Below, piece by piece: positions 1 through 10,749 of a DNA stretch of 64,000 nucleotides. The position numbers and the translations under genes are program-made. The stretch covers positions 21,452,001 through 21,516,000 of the forward strand of contig NC_071332.1 of the NCBI RefSeq assembly GCF_010183535.1, written 5' to 3'. The notes below the pieces were generated by a model, which was not told the DNA's origin, did not search any database, and saw only the letters and a program-made list of their open reading frames with translations. The stretch's first letter is position 1, and every line of letters begins with the position of its first letter. The stretch is from Caenorhabditis remanei (lineage: Eukaryota > Nematoda > Chromadorea > Rhabditida > Rhabditidae).

Positions 1-535
1 TACCAAAACAGCAGCCACTTTAGTTACACTATTATAAGTCAAAAGTACCTTGAGTTCAATGCGTCATATCTCAGCAAGTTTATCTCAGATTCGGAATTTG
101 AGAACAGATTCATAATCTTCATGTCTTTAACTTTCTATTCATATAATTTGTGTCAATAGGGCGCACTTGCATCCTGACCCATTACGTCTAAGACTGCAAC
201 CACACTTGTTGCATTTTCTTAAGCCAAAAGTACCTAAACTTCAAAACCTCATATCTCGCTGTGTTTTTGTCAAAATCAAAATTTGAAAACAGATTCAGAA
301 TCCTCACGTCTTTAGTTTTTAGAATACACTAATCATTTTTCAAAATTCTTTACTCACCACCTCCAAAACAACCGCCACACACAACTGCACGAAAACCTTT
401 TTCTCTCCCTGGTTCGTGTTCGCCGATTGATTGCTGATCGATTTATTTTGTTTTCTCAAATAATAATATAGAATAGCATAACAGAAAACAGAGCTAATTT
501 GAAATGTATAATATAGCCGGCTGATTTCCTGAAAT
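1..535. repeat. Left edge: dispersed repeat (family C) copies
   Basis: Holds at least two copies of the family-C repeat (ATCTCAGCAAGTTT and CAGATTC..AATC..CACGTC, near 66-125 and 250-320). I see no coding exon with a consensus splice site here. It could be the intron between TM4 and TM5 of the receptor on the minus strand. Confidence 0.55.
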
Positions 536-1215
536 TTAAAGATAATTTAAATAATTTAGCCACCGCCTCACCGCCCGTATGCCCACACTATACCCATAGT
601 CTACAAATCCATACTGATAATTAAAGTGTCGATAAACTTTCGAGGTAATTAACCCACTAATTGCACTAATTATTGACAGTACCCCACTGCCAATTACAGT
701 AAGAATATACCGAGACCCTCCGAAGATTCTAGAATTCCAGGTATCCCTGGTAAAACTGAGACATCTATTTAAAGACATCAAAAATATCATTTGCATAGAG
801 AAATAGTCAGTGATAGCGTCCGTGTAGAGGGATATGTACGTGGTGATACGGTAGATCACTCCAGTTCCGATCGATGACGCTAACGTGGTACAGATTATAA
901 AAGTGAAGGATCTCCAAGAGATTGTGGTGGAGAAGATGAGAAGTAGCATGAAGAATTTTGTCTGGAATTAAAACAATTTTGTCTTTGTTCTCGGTACTAG
1001 CTTACCTTCCTAAACATTTTCCCAGTCCACACAAAATGAATCGCTGCCAATTGAACTATCATATCCAGAATATTGATTAAATTCGGGAAAAGTACAGGCC
1101 ACGAGTAGAAGGTGTAGGTCAGTGTGATGACGGTTCCGTTATCCATCACCATGTAACTTGTCATGAAATGGTCGTCCGGACGGACTATATAGTAGTTTTC
1201 GAGGTAGAGAGGCAT
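536..1215 (-). CDS. Chemoreceptor-like 7TM protein, 3' incomplete or truncated
   Basis: Reads as a nematode serpentine receptor (Srv/Srxa-like by general look; the exact class is not certain), probably a membrane chemoreceptor. Exon 1 is 1215..1006 (70 codons, donor GTAAGC) and exon 2 starts at 961 behind AATTCCAG, in phase. Four hydrophobic segments are visible: around VLFPNLINILDMIVQ, FFMLLLIFSTTISW, then the stretch ending MIFLMSLNRCLSF, and YILTVIGSGVLSIIS. The motif MSLNRCLSF after TM3 is typical of these families. TM5-7 are missing: the frame stops at 536, or a weak donor at 593 (GTATAG) leads to exons beyond the left edge. The flank at 1-500 is family-C repeat, so either reading is possible. 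About 140 residues against the usual 300-350, so a pseudogene is a real option. Confidence 0.6.
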
Positions 1216-1599
1216 TGGAGAATGGAAGAAAAAAGAAGTTTGAAGAGAAGTTATGTTGAGAAAAATTGGTAAGAGGCTATAATTAAGGCGTAAATGTTGG
1301 TTGAGCTTTGAAATGATGTGTCTTCGCGCAAAAGTTCATAAAATCCAAGAGAAAATACCATAAAATTCGCGAAAATCGGTGGAAAAAAAGTTTTTAGGAT
1401 CATTTTTCAATGTATTTCTGCGATATGTACTTTTCGTAAATTCCACAGTTTTGGAATGACGGAAGTCGGAAGTCGGAATTCCATCCAACTCTGCAGTCTT
1501 TACTCCTTGTACTACCTTTACCTTTTACCTTTTATCTTTTAGTTACCTCTTCTTGCAAGCTGATCAATTTCACAAACTATTTTTTTTTCATATTTTCAG
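1216..1599. repeat. Upstream of the receptor: copy of the CGGAAGT-bearing element
   Basis: About 1335-1495 is homologous to 41060-41355 (shared pieces include TGTATTTCTG and AATGACGGAAGTCGG). Here the CGGAAGT heptamer is present only about twice, whereas the 41-kb copy is expanded. No gene seen apart from the short exons that start at 1600. Confidence 0.6.
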
Positions 1600-1809
1600 T
1601 CGGTCAGCACTATCCGGTACAGTACACGGCTGCAACACACAGATGGACCAACAAACGGGATGGAGAAATGACGTGAGTCACTCGAATATTTGAGAATTTC
1701 AATCAAAGTATAGAAAATCAGGGATGGGATTCAGTGGCAAGGACTACAAACTGGATGCAACGATGAGAAAGAAGTTGGATACATTAGAAATGTGGCGATT
1801 CCAGTATTG
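1600..1809 (+). pseudogene. Orphan spliced exon pair, unidentified
   Basis: Two exons join in frame: 1600..1672 (acceptor TATTTTCAG, donor GTGAGT) and 1722..1809 (acceptor AAAATCAG, donor GTAAGT). They encode about 53 residues starting GQHYPVQYTAATHRWTNKR and including GIQWQGLQTGCND. Both introns have good consensus sites, so this was or is part of a gene. No start, no stop and no further exon could be found on either side, and the surroundings are repeats. I do not recognise the protein. A gene fragment left by rearrangement seems likelier than a live gene. Confidence 0.35.
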
Positions 1810-4800
1810 GTAAGTAAAACAACCGGAATTGGTGTCCATTTGTCTGTAAAAGGCTATAACTCGGGCGGTAGGTCGAATATTGAAAATCCAATTGGTTCAT
1901 CGGAAAGTGCGTAATCAGTTCTATAAATGTGTCAAGTTTGAGAAAAACTGCATGGAAATTCACTGAGATCTTTAGCGCTTTTTTATAAGACTGATTTTGT
2001 AGGTCGGAACAGTCTTACTGTAAGAGCCCTGTAGGCAGGGTCAAGGTTCCTTGGTCTTAGCGACATTCGTACTTTAAGTGCATATTCCCTTTAACACCGT
2101 TTCTCTTGTCAACTCTTTATCAGAAAGTGTCAAATGAGGACAACTTTTATGATTTCCTCTTCTTATCACAGTGAACCGAGAGGTGACACCGACTCTCTGC
2201 AAACCTCGCCTCTTTCCACAGTTTTCTTGGAGACTGGTGGGTGTGTGTGAGAGCACGTTTTACCATGTTTTGTAGTTGATTTTAATGATTTTTAAAGGAA
2301 TTTCTTGTGTAGCTCTGAATATGTAGCTTTGAAAACTGTGTCCACTGAAATCGGTAAGGTTTGAGAATCCGCTACGTCTTTTCGTGTCACCCCACTAATC
2401 CAAGACTTGGCACATGTACTAATCAGGTCTCGGGCTACATTTTTGCAGTTGACAACTTTTCGGTAGCTCCGCCCACTTTTGAGATATGCGCCTTGAAAGA
2501 TAGGTGCCTGTTATAGTGTTAACCAACCGGCTGAGAGCTTTTCTTTACTTTTAAAAATCGCATCCAGTCACAAGACAGTTATTTTCTTCACCACGATTCT
2601 TTTCACAAAAATAAGACGGCACATGCATATGTAAACATATCGATTCCGTATGTTTCTGTTTTGAATAATATCAAAAAGCGTCATAAGACAGACTAGATGT
2701 ACTTTGTGCCTGAAAAACAACGATTTTGAGAGAGTTTTTTGGAGTATTTCCGTAGTTTCAGCTATATATAGAATGTCTAAATGCTATTTGATAAATTTCA
2801 GAACTTACCAAGTTTTCATACATAGTTAAGCCTCGGCTTCCTTCCTTAGTTTTCTTGTAACTTAGTCAGTTTTTGACGCACAATAAATTTGAAAAGAGAT
2901 TCTGAATCCTCATAGATTGAGCGTTCTATTCATATAATTTTTGCCAGTAGATCGCATTTGCATTCCGACTCACTACGTCGAAAACCACAGGTGTCTCAGT
3001 TCCACTAGCATAAGCCTAAAGTGTGTTGAGATCAATGGGTCATATCTCGCCGAGTTTTGGTCAAAATCAAAATTTGAGAACTAATTCAGAATCTTCAAGT
3101 CTTGAGCTTTCCAATGGTATATTTTTTCGTTTAACTCGATTTAAATTGAAGCTGCTGACTGTCACGTTCTTTCTTCCCTCATAACTCTGCCAGTTTTTGA
3201 CTTACAAAAAATCAGAATACAGATTCTGAATCCTCACAATTTCAGCTTTTCAATGGTATATTTTTTCATTTGACATATTAAAATCGCTTTGTCCCTGATA
3301 CGCTTTCTAACCACTAATCGCAACTCCGTGCCCTTAATTTTCTTATAACTCTGCCAGTTTTTAACACACTAAAAATCTGAATACAGGTTTAGAATCCTCA
3401 CAAATTCAGCTTTCTTTTCATATAATATTTGTCAATATAGAGCATTTGTATTCCAGCTCATTTCGTCGAAAACCGCATCTGTTTCGACTCCACTATCGTA
3501 AGCCAAAGGTACCTCAAGTTCAAACCCTCATATCTCAACAAGTTTTCGTCAGAATCTAATTTTGAAAACTAATTCAGAATCCTCACAAACTCTACTTTCT
3601 AATGATATATTCTTCATTTTTCACATCTAAATTTCAAATCACTTCCGACGTCCCCATTGTACCTTTTCACACTTCCTAATTTCAAAGCCACCCTTTACTG
3701 GTTGTGTCATAACTCTGCCAGTTTTTGACTTACAAAAAATCAGAATACAGATTCTGAATCCTCATGTTTTTAGCTTTCCAACGGTATAATTTTCGTTGGC
3801 TCTATTACAGTTTAGATGTCCTTTAAAAACTAAAACGTCCCTTAAAACACTTAGACGTCCCTTGAAACACTTAAACGTCCTTTCAAACTCTAATTTTTTT
3901 AAAACGTCCTTTCAAAAGTTTAGACGTCCCAAAAAACGTTTAAACGTCCTAAAAAATGTTTAGACATCCCTTGAACATTTTCAGTGGCTTTTAGTGTTGA
4001 AGGGACAACTAAACATTTTTTGGGACGTTTAAATGTTTTTTGGGACGTCTAATTATTTAAAACCAAATTTTCAGACTTCAAGGGACGTTTTAATGTTTAA
4101 TGGGACGTCTAAACATTTTTTGGGACGTTTAAATGTTTTTTGGGACGTTTAAACATTTTTGAACATATTTGGGATCCGAAAGGATGTTTAAATGTTTCAA
4201 AGGACGTCTAAGTGTTTCAAGGGACGTCTAAGTGTTTTTTGGGACGTTCAAGTTTTCAAAGGACATCTAAACTGTAATAGAGCCTTTTCGTTTAACTCAA
4301 TTCAAATTAAAGCCGCTGCCATCATGATATTCCTCCTAACTTCCAATCATCCCGCTACAACCAACCTCCGTTCTCTCGTAACTCTGCCAGTTTTTGACGC
4401 ATTAGGAATCTGAATACAGATTCTGAATCCTTGTAACTTCTACTTTTCGTTCATTTGATTTTCATTTAGAAAATCTGTTCTCCCGACCGCTTAGAAACGT
4501 TTCCTATGCTTCCTAGCCATTTCCACTAATGGCCGCGTTCTTTGTTCAGACTCTTTGTTCCAGGCTCCAGGCTCTAGGCTCTACTCTCTTTTAACCAAGA
4601 TTTTTCAGTTTTTGGCATTCTGACATTATTTATCTGGCAATATCTGACATAGTCCCCCGAACACCTTTTCTTCCAACCCTACTACCCCGTCCACTACCTG
4701 GCACCATCCTAAACCGCACCGCTCTTCTCACCAAAATTCGCCTCCCTTATCGTCTCACTGACGTCTTATCAGGGAGAAATAGCCAGGGCTCCTCTCACTT

Positions 4801-5820
4801 GTATATGTAAAGTCTGTCTTATCAATTGGAAAGAAAGATCGTCTAGTTGTCTGTAACTCATCGATTTCTGAAACTCTCTCCATATATATCATATCGACTT
4901 AAAATTGTGAGAGGAGGAAGTGTCTGTCAAATTTCTACTTTTTTTCATTTTGACAGATTTTTTGTTTTTTATTGAATTTTTTCTAGAAACTACTGGAATA
5001 GGTTAGATAGGTTCTATGACAGAGCGTCTGGCGTGCCGTTGACGCGTTTTCACCAGATAACTAGCTTATGTAAGTCAGCTAGATAAGATTGCCGTTCATG
5101 ACGGTTTCCATAGTTTTTTGAGAATTTTTAATTACTTAATTACTCTCCGCCATAACGATTCTAAAAAATATTTAAAATATCTAACTGGCGCGCCGTTGAC
5201 GCGTTTATAGGTCATAAGAGACAAGCTTACTAGAGAAGTGGCCCAATTTCGGTAATTTTAGGTTTTTTTTGTATTTTTTGTATGTTTTTAGAAATAAAGT
5301 ATACACTTCTGCTCCCTCCTCCGTTTTTAGTGTACCACAAAATCTGACGCGTTTTGGGTCGCCGCGCCCTCTTACCTCCTTATATGGGGGGGGGGGGGGG
5401 GTTGTTCAGCTTCCAGGAGGTTTATCTCCAAAGTGGGCGGAGCTAGAAAAAATTTGTCAGCTACAAAAATGATCAGCATAAAATTCTCTATAACTTTGTA
5501 GTTGACCACTTTTTGATATCTCTGCAAGAAAGAGACGTAGAGAAACGAGACACTCTCGCTTCTCTACTTTCTCTCTCTCACCCTCCTAGCATCTTTAAAG
5601 CCTCGTATCTCAAAAGTGGGCGGAGCTAGAAAAAACTTGTCAACTACAAAAATGTAGCCCTAAACGTGATCTACACAGTGAATATACTTTTGGAATCATT
5701 GTGACAGTCAGTGGTACTGTAATGGGCTCTCAAACTCAAACTCTTTAGTTCTGAAGTAGTTTCCTTCAATTTCAACCGATTTTTTTCCAAAATTTTTCTC
5801 AATTTTTCCCCAAATTCAGA
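1810..5820. repeat. 4-kb repeat-rich spacer
   Basis: No coding exon supported. 2350-2540 holds family-B sequence (CTCCGCCCACTTTTGAG), and 2820-4440 is an array of diverged family-C units (AACTCTGCCAGTTTTTGAC ... GATTCTGAATCCTCAC, roughly 150-230 bp apart). This array is interrupted by the hAT-like element at 3798. Two family-A copies lie near 5028 and 5185. 5386-5401 is a run of 16 G. 5520-5660 has family-B plus the GAGACG hairpin. The SLC22 promoter must lie in the last part. Confidence 0.6.
3798..4284. mobile_element. hAT-like foldback MITE with 8-bp target duplication
   Basis: The ends are exact inverted repeats: GGCTCTATTACAGTTTAGAT at the left and its complement at the right. The element is flanked by TTTTCGTT at 3790-3797 and again at 4285-4292, a perfect 8-bp target-site duplication as made by hAT transposases. 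The inside consists of about 20-bp subrepeats built on GGGACGT, in one orientation in the left half and inverted in the right half. There is no transposase. It sits inside a family-C repeat copy, and removing it plus one TTTTCGTT restores a normal family-C copy like that near 3108. Confidence 0.85.
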
Positions 5821-8800
5821 ATGACAAACGACGAGTCACCATCACCTCCCCCGGTACGTGCCAACTCAATATCCGCCACCATCAACTACCTCCATTTGGA
5901 CGCCGACAAGGTGCTCTCAGCGTTTGGTAAATATGGAAGGTATCAGGTAGGTCAAATCTCTTTTTATCGATTTTTTAATGTAATTAATCAAATTTAATTT
6001 AAATAATCAAATTTAAACACATTCAGATGCTCGCCTACGTCATCACCACGTCAGTTCACATGTTGTTCGCGTTGAACATGATGATCATGCCATTCATCAC
6101 GAAATCCATGACTTTTTTGTGTGATCTACCGGATAGGGAGACACCGGATAGTGCGGTAAGTGTTTAGCACAGGTCTTGTGCTACATTTTTGTAGTTGACC
6201 ACTTTTTGATAGCTCCGCCCACTTTTGAGATATGCGGCTTTGAAGATGGCCGGCTTTAACAACCCCATGTGAGGATTTTTTTGCCTTTTTCTTGCCAAGT
6301 TTGAAATTTTCAGAATTTGTTATTGAAACCATACCAATTTTATATTCTTTAGAACCGTCTGGACTTCCTCTTTTCAAAAAACTAAATTTCAAGTTTCTAG
6401 CTGAAGAGAGCGCAGAGAAGCTCCTCCTCTCTAGCCAAGGAACTCCCCCACTACTGCGTTCAAAGCGTTATATCTCAAAAGTAGGCGGAGCTATCAAAAA
6501 ACCGTCAACTACAAAAATATAGCCCTTTTCTTACTCTACAAAACCCACAGTATCTCAAACTTTCAGTACTTCTCCCCACTCGTCGGTGACAGTTGTCATG
6601 TCAAGGATATGCAGTACAACTCTACAATAGAGTGTTTAGCAGTGCCAGGGGCGAGGTAAGCGACGATCTTCTCTATGATAGCAAATTTCTTCTTCTAGTT
6701 ATGCCTACGAGCTCGACAAGAAGTCTACAATAACCAGTGACTTCGATTTGGTGTGTGAGCACCAGGGTATGGCGGAGCACGCCACATCGATATTCCTGGT
6801 CGGCGGGATGGTTGTGTCACCGTTTATCAGTCAGCTATCGGATTTGTTGGGTCGAAGACCCTTGTTTTTGATCCCCTTGTATATCAGTGTAATTGCTAAT
6901 TTGATATGCGTAATTGCCCCCAATTATTGGATCTTCTTGCTCTTCCGCTTCATCTCCGGTGTCACCACGACCAGTTTCTCCATGACCGGATTCGTGCTCT
7001 GCATGGAATCGGTATCCGTAGAGTTCCGATCATTCATCCCGGTGCTCACCACTATCTCCTGGGTTGGGGGCTACATGCTGGCTGGGGTGTTCTATATGTT
7101 CTTCAAGAATTGGCGGATGTTATATTTGATGGCGACGGTGCCGGGGTTGCTGACCATCCCGTTTTACTGGTTCACACCGGAATCGTTGCATTGGTTACTG
7201 ACGAAACAGAATAATCGGAAGATTGAGAAGTGAGTCAATTCCTCGAGGCATTGTGAATCCAAGAATCCCTAAATTCCAGATATATCAACGAATCGGTGAC
7301 ATTCAACAAGCAGACGATCAGCCTTATCGATTGTCGATCCGCAAACCAGCAGACTAGCGAAAAGACAAGGACATTCAGGGATTTGTTTATTCCCAGGATT
7401 TTTGTGCATGTCCTAATCAACTCTTATATATTGTGAGTTCACCCACAAATTTCTGAGTTGGAAGAGTTAAATCTAACGGAGATATACCGATTTCACTTTC
7501 TCACATGGGGTTGTTAGAGTCGGTTGACTTTGATTAGGTGTATCTCAAAAATGGGCGGAGCTACCAAAAAATGATCAACTAGAAAAATATAGCCCAAAAC
7601 CTGATTAGTATACATACCAAATCTCAAAATAATTGATTAGCAACAGAAGTCGTGACGGGATCTCAAATGCCTGTCTCAGTCTACTTGTAATGGGAGGCTG
7701 ATAGCGGTCTAGAAAAAAGGCTCATATCTTAAAAGTGGGCGGAGCTACCGAAAAATTGTCAACTAGAAAAATGTAGCCCGAACCCTGATTAGTGTATGTG
7801 CCAAGTCTTGAAATAGTAGGGTAACAGTGGAAGTCGTGACGGAACCTCAAAATTTGACCTTTTTTTTTCAAAATTCTAGAAATAATTTTTTTTCATTTTT
7901 TGAAAAGTCTGAAATTTTCAGAATTCTCACTGAAACCATATCAATTTTATATTCCTTAGAACCGTCCAAACTTCCTCTTTTCAACAAACTTGATTTCTGT
8001 TTTCTAACTAATGATAGCGCGGAGAAACGAGAGCTTCTCTACGCCCTCTTCACCTCTCCTCCTTCTAAGCCGCCCATCTTTAAAGACGCGTATCTCAAAA
8101 GTGGGCGGAGCTACCGAAAAGTTGTAAACTGCAAAAATGTAGCCCGAACCCTGGTTAGGGTACATGCCAAGTCTTGAAATAGTGAGGTAACAGTGAAAGT
8201 CGTGACGGAATCTCAAAATTTGACCTTTTTTTCGAAAATATCAAACAACCTTTTTTTCCAAGTCTGAAAATTTTAGAATTCTCACTGAAACCATATCAAT
8301 TTTATATTCCTTAGAACCGTCCAAACTTCCTCTTTTCAACAAACTTAAATTCAGGTTTCTAACTGAAGAGAGCGCAGAGAAACTAGGGCCTGTCAACGCC
8401 ATCTTCGTCTCTCCTTCTTCTAAGCCGCCCATCTTTAAAGACGCGTATCTCAAAAGTGGGCGGAGCTACCAAAAAACGGTCAACTACAAAAATGTAGCCC
8501 GAAACCGGATTAGTATATGTGACAATTTTTGAAATTGTGGGGTTTGGGATTACACGGGAAATTGAGACTGGATCTCAAAGTTCTCGGATCTGATCGCTTG
8601 CCCCCACAAGTCGCCAGCGTTCAAAGCGTTATATCTCAAAAGTGGGCGGAGCTATCAAAAAACGGTTAACTACAAAAATGTAGCCCGCGACTCCCACTAT
8701 CCAATGGTGCCTATTCCAGAATCGTCATGAGCGGTACCTACTGGGCACTCTCCCTCTACTCCACCGAGCTTTCCGAAGACGAGATCACCGGCTACTTCCT

Positions 8801-9475
8801 ATCAGGTCTCGTCGAGCTTCCCGCCGGTTTCCTATCCGTCATCCTTCTCATCATTTTCGACCGTAAGACCGTCTCCTTCGGCTCGTTGGTCCTAACCGCC
8901 GTTTTTATGATTTGTACGGTCTGGATACCGATGCATGGCAATTGGAAGATGATCTTCCCTCTACTTGCGAAATCCACCAATTCTATAGTATGGGCGTCAC
9001 AGCCGTTACTGTATTCTGAGGTGAGCAATAGAGCGTAATTGCGGCAAATCAGAAATTTGAAATATTTAATACTTCAGGGCACCCCAACAACCATCCGAAA
9101 CGTGTTCAGCGGTGTTGTGTCATTCCTCGGCGAGTTGGGATCCATCGGAGCGCCTTATATGAATCGGCTGGTAAGGAAACGCGCCGAACGGCACGCCAGA
9201 CATCATATTTTCAATTCCAGACGGCCATAAACCAGGACGCCCCAGCCATCGTGATATGCATCATGTCATTTATCGCGGCTGGCTTAGTACTCCTCCAACC
9301 GGAGACCAAAAACAAAAAGTTGCCGGAAGATATTGATGATTTCGATGCGGGACCGCTGTTCAGAGGGTGTCATTCGGAAGCTCCGCCCACCGTCACGAAT
9401 TCTGATTCAGAAGGCGTCAAAAAATCAGAAGAGGAGGTGGAGCTGATGGATGTGGTGGTGGCATCAAAGGAATAG
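5821..9475 (+). CDS. SLC22-type organic ion transporter (MFS)
   Basis: A plasma-membrane major-facilitator carrier of the SLC22 organic cation/anion group; substrate unknown. Eight exons: 5821..5946, 6027..6155, 6567..6655, 6699..7229, 7280..7432, 8720..9020, 9078..9170, 9221..9475. All phases agree, giving 558 residues, normal for the family. Hallmarks are the extracellular loop after TM1 with Cys residues, FDLVCEHQ before TM2, SDLLGRRP in the TM2-TM3 loop, PESLHWLL after TM6, and PETKNKKLPE after TM12. The start is the first ATG of a long open exon. Intron 5 (7433-8719) is swollen by family-B repeats. AATAAA lies at 9533, 58 bp after the stop. Intact; no broken exon seen. The particular C. 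elegans orthologue cannot be named from the sequence. Confidence 0.9.
7433..8719. repeat. SLC22 intron 5 filled with family-B repeats
   Basis: Six or so copies of the TGGGCGGAGCTA ... CTACAAAAATGTAG unit. Two of them sit in a direct duplication of about 390 bp (7807-8200 and 8180-8530, both with AACCATATCAATTTTATATT and CTTCCTCTTTTCAACAAACT). Short reading frames here are repeat translations. Confidence 0.7.
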
Positions 9476-9532
9476 AAAAATGGCGGAGTTTTAATTGTTT
9501 GTAAAAATTGGATGTGCGGGCGTAATTAAGAC

Positions 9533-9538
9533 AATAAA
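9533..9538 (+). terminator. Poly(A) signal of the SLC22 gene
   Basis: AATAAA, 58 bp after the stop codon. Confidence 0.6.
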
Positions 9539-9639
9539 ATGTTTAAAATTGACACAAAACGAGCAAAAAAAGGGGCGTGGCCTAAAATTGAGGATTCTGG
9601 AGCTAATACCAGAATCCCCAATTTCAGCACTATCGAATG

Positions 9640-10735
9640 GTATAGAGGGTTTTGGGGTAAAAACGCGTCGAAGGCACGCCAGAATAGGGAAAACTCAGAA
9701 AATTGACAAAAAAGGAAGGCCGGGAAAATGACAAAAATGAGGTAAAAAGGGGCGTGGCTTCAGGAGAATCGTGTTATAGTTTTTGAATTCGAAAACGCGT
9801 CAAAGGTGCGCCAGACTGGTTCAAAATGCGTTTAAGTCGGAAATTTTCACTTTCGGTCTTCGAAATGCGTCAAAGGTACGCCAGAAACGGTTTTTTTTGC
9901 ACATTTTGAGGCATTTTAGTTGATTTTAAAGGAAAAAGTACCAAAAAAAAAGCGGAAAATTGGGGCAAAAACCAGGGAATTGACAGAAAAAGATGAAAAA
10001 AGAAGATTTCAGGAGTGAAATTGAGTAAAAATCACAAAAAATCCAACAATTATTGTCTCAAAAACGCGTCAACGGTACGCCAGATTGGGGAATGATCGGA
10101 AAAGTGATAGAAAATGGGGTAAAATGAGCTAAAAGAAGGCGTGGGTTCACATCAGTAAAGGATTTGAAAACGCGTCAAAGGTACGCCAGAATTTCAAGAA
10201 ATCGGGAGAAAATCAGGAAATTGACAGAAGAGGGCATTCAAAAGATCGTAAAAAGTGACAAAATGAGATAAAAAAGGGGCGTGGCTTCAGAGAAACCGAA
10301 TAATTCGAAAACGCGTCAAAGGTACGCCAGATGGGGGAAATAATCGGGAAAGTGAGATATCCTGAGACATTTTAGCCGATTTTAGAGGAAAAAGCGGAAA
10401 ATCGGGGCAAATATCAGAAAATTGAGAGAAAACGGGTTCAAAAGAGCGGAAAAAGGGGGCGTGGCTTCCGGGAAATAGTATAACAGAGTGTTCATTCAAA
10501 AACGCGTCAAAGACACGCCAGTAAAGGAGTTTCGCACATTTTGAGACATTTTTACCGATTTTAGAGAAAAAATGAGGAAAATCGTACCAAAAATCAGGAA
10601 ATTGGCAGAACATGGGATCAAAAGTCCATAAAAAGTGAGAAAATGAGGAATATAAGGGAATCGAAAATGCGTCAAAGGTACGCCAGAAATGGGGACTTGC
10701 AGGGGGAAATCGGGGTGAAAAAACACAAAAAACAC
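9640..10735. repeat. Family-A block between SLC22 and phf-14 3' ends
   Basis: Convergent intergenic space. Eight family-A copies (ACGCGTCAAAGG..CGCCAG; e.g. 9662, 9791, 9865, 10063, 10164, 10309, 10500, 10667), all in the same orientation. They are embedded in a loose ~140-bp unit that also carries GGGGCGTGGCTTC and AAATTGACAGAA. No gene supported; the short frames are repeat translations. Confidence 0.7.
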
Positions 10736-10749
10736 GATAAATCGAACAA

